This document shows positions 58,273 through 64,000 of a DNA stretch of 64,000 nucleotides, piece after piece. Numbering within the stretch: the stretch's first letter is position 1; each line of letters starts with the position of its first letter. Made by a program: the position numbers and the translations under genes. The notes below the pieces were generated by a model. That model ran no database searches and was not told where the DNA came from. It saw only the letters and a program-made list of their open reading frames with translations. Location: positions 1,912,001-1,976,000 of the forward strand of contig CP073261.1 in assembly GCA_019739335.1 (NCBI GenBank), in the 5' to 3' direction. This DNA is from Erythrobacter sp. (GTDB taxonomy: Bacteria; Pseudomonadota; Alphaproteobacteria; Sphingomonadales; Sphingomonadaceae).

Positions 58273-58290
58273 TCCTCGCCGCGCTTTTGC

Positions 58291-58334
58291 GAAAAAAGAA
58301 GGGGCGTGGCCAGCGATGGCCGCGCCCTTTTCTT
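58291..58334. terminator. Bidirectional intrinsic terminator
   Basis: Stem GGGCGTGGCC (58302-58311) with GGCCGCGCCC (58318-58327), TTTTCTT after it and AAAAAAGAA before it, so T runs form on both strands. It can end both the lipoprotein mRNA (plus) and the beta-lactamase-like mRNA (minus). Confidence 0.85.
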
Positions 58335-58387
58335 ATGCGCCGTTCACAGGAGTTAGCGGCCCTGGATTACCCCGGAAAGACGCAGTG

Positions 58388-59425
58388 TCAGCGAGCGGCT
58401 ACTGACGCGCCGTAATCCGCCCGCGCATAATTGCGGGCAGCCTCTTCCGAATAGCCGTCGTAGATGCCGCGCGCGATCGAAGCGATTCGCGCCTCACGAT
58501 TGCCGCGCGAACCCTGCCCGGTGACATAGATGGCGAGCGCAATCGTGCGGCCGTCTGGCGCGGTGAGGATGCCGATATCGCTGGAGGTATTGTTCAGCGA
58601 GCCGGTCTTGTGCGCCACGGTAACATCGCCGGGCATCAGGGCGCGGATACGCCGTGCACCAGTCCGCGTCCGTTCCATGGCGCCCATGATGACATTGCGG
58701 CTCTCCCGGCTCAGCCAGCGACCCTGGTAAATTCCAGCGAGCAATTGCACCATCGCTTCGGGAGTCGCGCTGTCGCGCATGTCTATATGCCTGGCCGGAT
58801 CGAATTCGCCATCGTCGCGCACCAGCGTGGCGATATCGCGGTCAAGGCTGAAATCGTTGATCCCGGCCCGCCGGGCCCAATCGTTCACTGCCGAAGTTCC
58901 GCCGACAGCGGCGATCAGTGCATCGGTGGCTGGATTGGAGCTGCGCGAGATCATCAGGTTGATGAGTTCCAGCGCGGTCATGTATTGACCCGCCTGCACC
59001 GGGGCCACAGCGGTAGAAAACCGCTGCGAGCGGACCGGTACCATCAGTGGGAACTCGCTCGTAAGGCTCCAGCGACCCTGATCCACCCCTTCAAGGAATG
59101 TCGCGGCCACGGCGATCTTGCTGGTGCTGGCCATCGGGAAGCGCTGGTCACCCAGAACAGAGATTGTCTGCCCGGTCGCCAGATCGACGGCATAAACACC
59201 AATCCGCCCGTTGCTGCCTTCCGCAAGCTGGGCAATGCGTTGCTCAAGCTGACTGTCGAAGCTGGGTGCGTAATCCCGCGGCGCGCGGATCTCGGTGCCA
59301 AAGGCGCTGTCGAACGCGGCTTCGAGATTGTCGGGCTGGGCCTGAGCCAGGCCCGGAACAGGAGTCAGCGGCGCAATTGCCAACGCAGCCAACGAAGCGA
59401 AAATTCCGAGTTTTGAAAGCTTCAT
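58388..59425 (-). CDS. Class A beta-lactamase-like serine hydrolase lacking the usual Glu166
   Basis: 345 aa with signal peptide ending GLAQA. Active-site Ser-Lys is intact in FPMASTSKIAVAATFL (STSK), the SDN-like loop is SRSSNPATDA, and the KTG triad is VAHKTGSLNNTSSDIGIL. In class A enzymes the omega loop has E166 and N170 after LDR. Here the sequence is LDRDIATLVRDDGEF, so these positions are Ile and Val. A Glu follows further on (GEFDPARH). Deacylation may be slow, or it may be a PBP-like or other serine hydrolase rather than a true beta-lactamase. Solitary gene. Confidence 0.83.
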   Translation of the reverse strand: MKLSKLGIFASLAALAIAPLTPVPGLAQAQPDNLEAAFDSAFGTEIRAPRDYAPSFDSQLEQRIAQLAEGSNGRIGVYAVDLATGQTISVLGDQRFPMASTSKIAVAATFLEGVDQGRWSLTSEFPLMVPVRSQRFSTAVAPVQAGQYMTALELINLMISRSSNPATDALIAAVGGTSAVNDWARRAGINDFSLDRDIATLVRDDGEFDPARHIDMRDSATPEAMVQLLAGIYQGRWLSRESRNVIMGAMERTRTGARRIRALMPGDVTVAHKTGSLNNTSSDIGILTAPDGRTIALAIYVTGQGSRGNREARIASIARGIYDGYSEEAARNYARADYGASVAAR

Positions 59426-59560
59426 ATCACCGCCATACGCAAATCATGCTTTGTAAATGCTTAACATGTAACACGCTGACGACAGGCGCGCGGCGAACCG
59501 CGCCGAAATATCGACGGGCTGAGTAATCCTACGGAACTATCGCGAATTTGGCCCGGTAAC

Positions 59561-59968
59561 TTAGGCAGCCACGAGCATCTTCTCAATCTTTGCCAAAGGC
59601 TCGCCGGTCACTGCCTTGTCGAGTTCACCGACCAGCCGTTTCTGCAATTCCTTGTGATAGTGGCGGCGCATTTCTCCCAGCGTCTTGGGGTCGGCAATAA
59701 TGATCAGATCGTCGTACTCACCGGCAAGCGCGCTCGAATTCAGCCACTCTGCCGCCGCCGCGCCATGGGCCAGTTCGTTGAGATCGGTATTTCCCTTGAT
59801 CTGCCCGCCTCCATCCTGGTGCCGCACCCCGGCGCTGAAATTGGTCGGCTCCAGCGAAGGTTCGGCAATCAGCGTCAGGCTCGGTTCGAACATCTGGCCA
59901 TCGTTGCGCAGCAGCACGAACCGCTCGCCGTCCACCAGCGCGACATGGGCCTTGTGCGGGCATTTCAT
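59561..59968 (-). CDS. Host-attachment (Host_attach-like) family protein
   Basis: 135 aa. N-terminal VALVDGERFVLLRNDGQ strand-turn-strand and C-terminal LIIIADPKTLGEMRRHYHKELQKRLVGELDKAVTGEPLAKIEKML match the family of proteins first linked to plant attachment in Agrobacterium and Rhizobium, related to ribosome-rescue eRF1-like folds (baeRF). Function in this organism is unknown. Single gene between beta-lactamase-like and methyltransferase-like genes. Confidence 0.82.
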   Translation of the reverse strand: MKCPHKAHVALVDGERFVLLRNDGQMFEPSLTLIAEPSLEPTNFSAGVRHQDGGGQIKGNTDLNELAHGAAAAEWLNSSALAGEYDDLIIIADPKTLGEMRRHYHKELQKRLVGELDKAVTGEPLAKIEKMLVAA

Positions 59969-60047
59969 AGGGGCATTCTCCTAGGGGATTGATTGGGATA
60001 TCCGATCAACGGGGGAGGCGGGGAAAGGTGCCGCGATAATGCGTAAC

Positions 60048-60845
60048 TCAACCAGGTTTGCGCAAGCGCCAGGCAAATTGGTCGGTCTGCCCGCGAATGG
60101 CTTCGTCGAAAACGTTCGCGGTGCGCGGATCGTCCGGGTGGGCGTAGAGATCGCTCTCTTCTTCGAGGACGAAGCCCGCACCGGTCAGCGCGTCGAGCGC
60201 GATCTGCCGGTCCATCCGGTGGACGCTGGTGGCTGCTTCCGCCCCAGCGCCATCTTGCGCCAGATGATCGACCACCACCAGCGTGCCGCCGGGCTTGAGC
60301 GAATCGTAGAGCATGGCGACTGCCTCTTCCGCCGTGCCATCCGGGAAGTCGGCCAGATACAGATCATGGAAATTCATCACCGTAATGATCGTATCGAGCG
60401 GCTCGGGCCAGCCGGGCTGGGTCAGCGGAGCGCGCAAGGGGAAAACCCGTACGGGTTCGCCCTGATCGTTGGCATAGGGCGCCACTGCGGCATCCTGCTC
60501 GTCTGCATATTCTGCGCGGAAAGCGATGAATTCCTCCGGCTGGAAGGCATAGACCCGGCCATCACTGCCCACCGCCAGTGCGAGCAGCCGGGTGACATAG
60601 CCGCCGCCCATCACGTAATCGCCCACCGCCTCGCCGCGATCGATTTGTGCGAAGGCGAGCAATTCACCGGGCTTGCGCGCTTCATCGAATTGCTGATCGT
60701 CGGTGCGGCCGATGTCGGTGACGGCCTGCATATATTGCCGAGCGGTGTATTCCGCCGGTGCTTGGGCATCGGCACTTTCGCCGCCCGAACAGGCGGTCAG
60801 GACAGTGCTGGCGACAAGTGCGGCGGCGAACAGATATTTGCGCAT
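60048..60845 (-). CDS. Predicted methyltransferase-like lipoprotein (COG4798 type)
   Basis: 265 aa. Signal sequence ending VLTACSGG, a lipobox, so the mature protein should be membrane-anchored and face the periplasm. The core is SAM-methyltransferase-like: GDYVMGGGYVTRLLALAVGSDGRVYAFQPEE (motif I with unusual M/G), ITVMNFHDLYLADFP and LKPGGTLVVVDHLAQ (motif IV/post). COG4798-type proteins have this layout. SAM is not expected in the periplasm, so catalytic activity is uncertain. Confidence 0.78.
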   Translation of the reverse strand: MRKYLFAAALVASTVLTACSGGESADAQAPAEYTARQYMQAVTDIGRTDDQQFDEARKPGELLAFAQIDRGEAVGDYVMGGGYVTRLLALAVGSDGRVYAFQPEEFIAFRAEYADEQDAAVAPYANDQGEPVRVFPLRAPLTQPGWPEPLDTIITVMNFHDLYLADFPDGTAEEAVAMLYDSLKPGGTLVVVDHLAQDGAGAEAATSVHRMDRQIALDALTGAGFVLEEESDLYAHPDDPRTANVFDEAIRGQTDQFAWRLRKPG

Positions 60846-60976
60846 GGTGATTGCTCCCTCTTCCCGGAAGGGAGTTTAGCGGGGCACAGGACAAGCGCAA
60901 ACCCTTTACCGTATTGACGCCGCGCCAAAGCTGGGGCTTGTTGCAGATGAAACCTCACACAAAAGTGGAACCTTCG

Positions 60977-63253
60977 ATGATTGCACGCCGTCCTGCCGCG
61001 TTTACTTTCTCCCTTGCCGCGATGCTTCTCGCCTCCGCAGCTCCCGCGCTGGCGCAGGATGTGCAGATCGTCCGCCCCGGTGCGCCGGGCCAGCAGCCGA
61101 CGATCCTGAGTGAGGAAGAGGCCACGCGGCTGGCCCGCGTCAATTACCTGCCCGCCGACATTGCCTTCATGCAGGGCATGATCGTGCATCACCAGCAGGC
61201 GGTGGAAATGGCGGCACTGGTAGCCGATCGCACCAGTGACGAGACGGTGACCGCTGCGGCGGGCCGGATCGACGCCTCGCAGAAGGACGAGATGACCTTC
61301 ATGCGCGAATGGCTGGCGGGATACGGACAGCCTGCCGAAATGGCCGGAATGGGGCACATGCACCACGCCGGGATGGCGGGCATGGCCACGCCCGAACAGA
61401 TGGCCGAGCTGGCCGCCGCTCGCGGGGTGCAGTTCGACCGGCTGTTCCTGGCGATGATGATTCGCCACCACGAAGGCGCGCTGACGATGGTGGACGAGCT
61501 GCTCGGCCTGGCAGGCACCGCCAGCGATCCGGTGCTTTACGATTTCACCAGCGAGATCCGCACCGACCAGCAGGCCGAAATCGACCGGATGAAGACCGCG
61601 CTGGCCGCCCTTTCGGACGATCCGCGCACCTTGCTGGCAGCAGGGCTGTTCGATGCGGAGGAAGCGATCAGCAACCTTCGCCATGTCACCTTCCTGCGCA
61701 AGCCTGCTGGCTTCTTCGATCCGGCGAACCCCTCCGACGGGCGGATGGTGCTGCCGCCGGAGCCGGTGGAAGAGGGCGAAGAGGCACCCGCCGCCGATCC
61801 GCACGCGGGCCACGCGATGGCCGCCGCCGATCCTGCCGAAGATGTTCCGCCTGCCGATGCCGAGGCTGAAACCCCCGCCGAACCCGAAGTGCGTTATGCC
61901 CAACGCGGGGGGCTGCTGAGCTTCGCCAATACCGACATGGCCTTTTCGGGCGACCTGATGGTGGCGGGCAATTATCACGGCTTCAACGCCTACCGGCTCG
62001 ATGATGAAGGTGTGCCGCAGCTCGTCAGCTCGGTGGTCTGCCCCGGCGGGCAGGGGGACGTTTCGATCGTCGGCAATCTGCTCATCATGAGCGTCGAGGA
62101 GCGACGCGGGCGCGTGGATTGCGGGTTTGAAGGCAATACAGAGGATGTCAGCCCGGAGCGGTTCCGCGGTCTGCGCATTTTCGACATTTCCGACATCCGC
62201 GCTCCGGTGCAGGTCGGGCAAGTGCAGACCTGCCGTGGCAGCCACACCCATTCTGTCGTCAGTGCGGATGACACGCGCATCGTGGTTTACAATTCGGGCA
62301 CGTCCGGCGTGCGTGAGGAGGAAGAGCTGCCGGGTTGCATCGGCTACGTCCCTGGCGATGACCGCACCGCGCTGTTCAGCATCGACGTGATCGAGATCCC
62401 GCTCGCCGACCCCTCGCAGGCGCGCATAACGTCAAGCCCGCGGGTGTTCGCCGAAGATGGACGGATCGCCGGCCTGTGGATGGGAGGCGATCACGGCGAG
62501 GGCACGCAGGAGACGAACCAGACCAACCAGTGCCACGACATCACCGTGTTCCCCGCGCTCAATCTGGCGGCCGGCGCTTGTTCGGGCAACGGGATCATCT
62601 TCGACATTTCCGATCCCTACAATCCGGTGCGGCTGGATGCCGTGACAGACGAAGGTTTCGCCTACTGGCACTCAGCCACGTTCAACAATGACGGCACGGT
62701 AGTGCTGTTCACCGACGAATGGGGCGGTGGCGGGCGGCCGCGCTGCCAGGCCACCGATCCGCGCAACTGGGGAGCCAACGCCTTCTACGAAATCGTCGAC
62801 GGCCAGCTTGAACGGCGCGGGACCTACAAGTTACCCGCCGCGCAGGGCGAGATGGAGAATTGCGTCGCCCACAACGGTTCGATCATTCCTGTTCCGGGGC
62901 GCGATGTGTTCGTCCAGGCGTGGTATCAGGGCGGGCTGTCGGTGATCGATTTCACCGATCCGGCCAATCCGTTCGAAATCGCCTACTTCGATCGCGGCCC
63001 GGTTGATGCAGACCAGCTGGTGACCGGCGGTTACTGGTCCGCCTACTGGTACAACGGCCGCATCTACGCGACCGAGATCGCGCGCGGTATCGACGTATTC
63101 GAACTGGTGCCCAGCGAGCACCTGACCGCCGAGGAAATCGCCGCTGCACAGGCCGCCGACATGGGCGAAACCTTCAATCCGCAGACCCAGCTGCCGGTCA
63201 CCTGGAGAGAGGATGTGATCGAAGCCGCCCGCCGCAGCCGGATGGGGGGGTGA
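60977..63253 (+). CDS. DUF305 - LVIVD-repeat fusion, secreted
   Basis: 758 aa with signal peptide ending APALAQD. N-terminal half is DUF305 (four-helix, His-pair): FMQGMIVHHQQAVEMA and FLAMMIRHHEGALTMVDELL, plus a Met/His-rich loop MGHMHHAGMAGM that could bind copper. An acidic/proline linker of about 60 residues leads to an LVIVD-type beta-propeller: LMVAGNYHGFNAYRL, RIFDISDIRAPVQVGQV, IFDISDPYNPVRLDAV, VIDFTDPANPFEIAYF. The fusion puts a metal-binding domain on a propeller. ATG 60977 preferred; 60947 possible. A copB gene lies convergent downstream. Confidence 0.85.
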   Translation: MIARRPAAFTFSLAAMLLASAAPALAQDVQIVRPGAPGQQPTILSEEEATRLARVNYLPADIAFMQGMIVHHQQAVEMAALVADRTSDETVTAAAGRIDASQKDEMTFMREWLAGYGQPAEMAGMGHMHHAGMAGMATPEQMAELAAARGVQFDRLFLAMMIRHHEGALTMVDELLGLAGTASDPVLYDFTSEIRTDQQAEIDRMKTALAALSDDPRTLLAAGLFDAEEAISNLRHVTFLRKPAGFFDPANPSDGRMVLPPEPVEEGEEAPAADPHAGHAMAAADPAEDVPPADAEAETPAEPEVRYAQRGGLLSFANTDMAFSGDLMVAGNYHGFNAYRLDDEGVPQLVSSVVCPGGQGDVSIVGNLLIMSVEERRGRVDCGFEGNTEDVSPERFRGLRIFDISDIRAPVQVGQVQTCRGSHTHSVVSADDTRIVVYNSGTSGVREEEELPGCIGYVPGDDRTALFSIDVIEIPLADPSQARITSSPRVFAEDGRIAGLWMGGDHGEGTQETNQTNQCHDITVFPALNLAAGACSGNGIIFDISDPYNPVRLDAVTDEGFAYWHSATFNNDGTVVLFTDEWGGGGRPRCQATDPRNWGANAFYEIVDGQLERRGTYKLPAAQGEMENCVAHNGSIIPVPGRDVFVQAWYQGGLSVIDFTDPANPFEIAYFDRGPVDADQLVTGGYWSAYWYNGRIYATEIARGIDVFELVPSEHLTAEEIAAAQAADMGETFNPQTQLPVTWREDVIEAARRSRMGG

Positions 63254-63264
63254 CCAAAGTGTGA

Positions 63265-63325
63265 GTCCCCGCGCAGGCGGGGACCTCGTGCAGTTAGGCG
63301 CTGAGACTCCCGCCTTCGCGGGAGT
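63265..63325. repeat. Paired hairpin repeat between convergent genes
   Basis: Two perfect hairpins: GTCCCCGC-GCAG-GCGGGGAC (63265-63284) and ACTCCCGC-CTTC-GCGGGAGT (63306-63325). REP-like layout; may serve as a transcript end for both the DUF305-LVIVD gene and copB. Confidence 0.7.
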
Positions 63326-63340
63326 TCACACCGGCTGTAA

Positions 63341-64000
63341 TCAAAACCAGGTCCGCAGCCCGATGAGGAACACCAGCCCATCGGGATCGTCTCCCTCGGC
63401 ACGGATGATGTCTGCGGTCTGGCCGAGCGCCGCTTCGTATTCGACACCCACGTAAGGTGCGAATTCGGGGGCGATTTCGTAGCGCAGCCGCAGGCCGGTC
63501 TCGATCTTCACCGGCCCTGCGCCGATCCCGCGCTGCGGGATGTCCTGCGCCGACAGCTCGAATTCGATCCGCGGTTGCAGGATCAGCTTCTGGGTCAGCC
63601 GCATGTCGTGCTCGGCTTCGATCCGCGCGGTCAGGTCACCCTCGTCGGAAAGGAAAGCGGCGGCATCGACATGGATCATGTACGGGGCAAGGCCCTGCAC
63701 ACCCAGCGCCAGATGCGCGGTGGTTTCCGGTTCGACATCCAGCCGCACCCCGGTCTGGAGATCGAACCACGGGCCGATGGCATGGCCCCACAGCAATTGC
63801 AGTTCGGCACCGTCCACCGCGCCGCTAAACTCGCCTTCGCCTTCGGTCTTGAACACGATCCGATCGGTGGTGGTGCCATACCAGCCCTGCACGTCCCACA
63901 GATAGACGTCCTCGCCCGACGCGACCCGCGCTTCGAGCCGCTCAGCCATCAGCGTGGCAAAGCGCATCTGTCCGTGCATTTCATGATTCGCCGCGCGGGC
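63341..64000 (-). CDS. copB: Copper resistance protein B (outer membrane, partial, 5' end outside window)
   Basis: The visible 220 codons are the beta-barrel part of CopB/PcoB. Seen: EMHGQMRFATLMAERLEAR near the edge, then VYLWDVQGWYGTTTDRIVFKTEGEG, strands with LLWGHAIGPWFDLQTGVRLD, and a terminal LIGLRTWF ending in Phe, as expected for outer-membrane insertion. It is convergent with the DUF305-LVIVD gene, suggesting a copper locus that continues beyond the window. Confidence 0.9.
   Translation of the reverse strand, partial: ARAANHEMHGQMRFATLMAERLEARVASGEDVYLWDVQGWYGTTTDRIVFKTEGEGEFSGAVDGAELQLLWGHAIGPWFDLQTGVRLDVEPETTAHLALGVQGLAPYMIHVDAAAFLSDEGDLTARIEAEHDMRLTQKLILQPRIEFELSAQDIPQRGIGAGPVKIETGLRLRYEIAPEFAPYVGVEYEAALGQTADIIRAEGDDPDGLVFLIGLRTWF

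Overview
The window is high-GC chromosomal DNA from an alphaproteobacterium. It most resembles the Sphingomonadales, close to Erythrobacter and other Erythrobacteraceae. Pointers to this are the crtY-crtI-crtB carotenoid cluster, a DUF4167 protein, a DUF2585 membrane protein, a PrfA-PrmC pair, an LptB-RpoN pair and a bacterial Cdc48-type ATPase. Functions are read from motifs and family resemblance; no database search was possible. Most genes sit in tight co-directional runs in which a stop codon overlaps the next start (ATGA, GTGA, TTGA).

Layout. 1-6188 (minus): a carotenoid operon (lycopene cyclase, phytoene desaturase, LOG-like protein, phytoene synthase), then a SnoaL-like secreted protein and a methylcrotonyl-CoA-type biotin carboxylase cut by the window edge. 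6299-12129: DUF2585 membrane protein, MipA-like outer-membrane protein, a winged-helix regulator with a membrane partner behind three palindromic operators, a secreted S9 peptidase, a membrane protein and a SRAP-like protein lacking its catalytic Cys and His. 12178-17329: two tandem YadA-like trimeric autotransporters sharing a nearly identical ~620 bp segment. 17563-20570: DUF6152 protein, then a TPP riboswitch leading a small membrane protein and thiC.

20593-24938 is an accessory stretch ending just before a tRNA-Gly(GCC) gene: DUF892 ferritin-like protein, a markedly AT-rich OLD-family ATPase/TOPRIM nuclease gene broken by one apparent frameshift, a MazE-like antitoxin with a Doc-like toxin separated by palindromic repeats, and a helix-turn-helix protein. 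25366-50000 is mostly housekeeping: thioredoxin/TPR, Lon-N-like, MarC, YggT, argB, ppk2, rpoN, lptB, MscS, ppa, hisS-prfA-prmC, lnt, metK, an MFS transporter, a GbsR/MarR-like regulator with matched operators controlling small membrane proteins, a GST, and a 3-oxoacid CoA-transferase whose two subunit genes flank a HAD-like lipoprotein gene.

51050-64000: an intergenic stretch with a structured small-RNA candidate ending in a perfect terminator, then cdc48, a second mechanosensitive channel, polA, a small Ala/Glu-rich lipoprotein, a class A beta-lactamase-like enzyme without the usual omega-loop Glu, a host-attachment-family protein, a methyltransferase-like lipoprotein, a DUF305-LVIVD fusion and a partial copB. 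The last two suggest copper handling. The most interesting items are the small-RNA candidate, the two operator-regulated membrane modules, the frameshifted defence-type gene, the duplicated autotransporters and the enzymes lacking expected catalytic residues.
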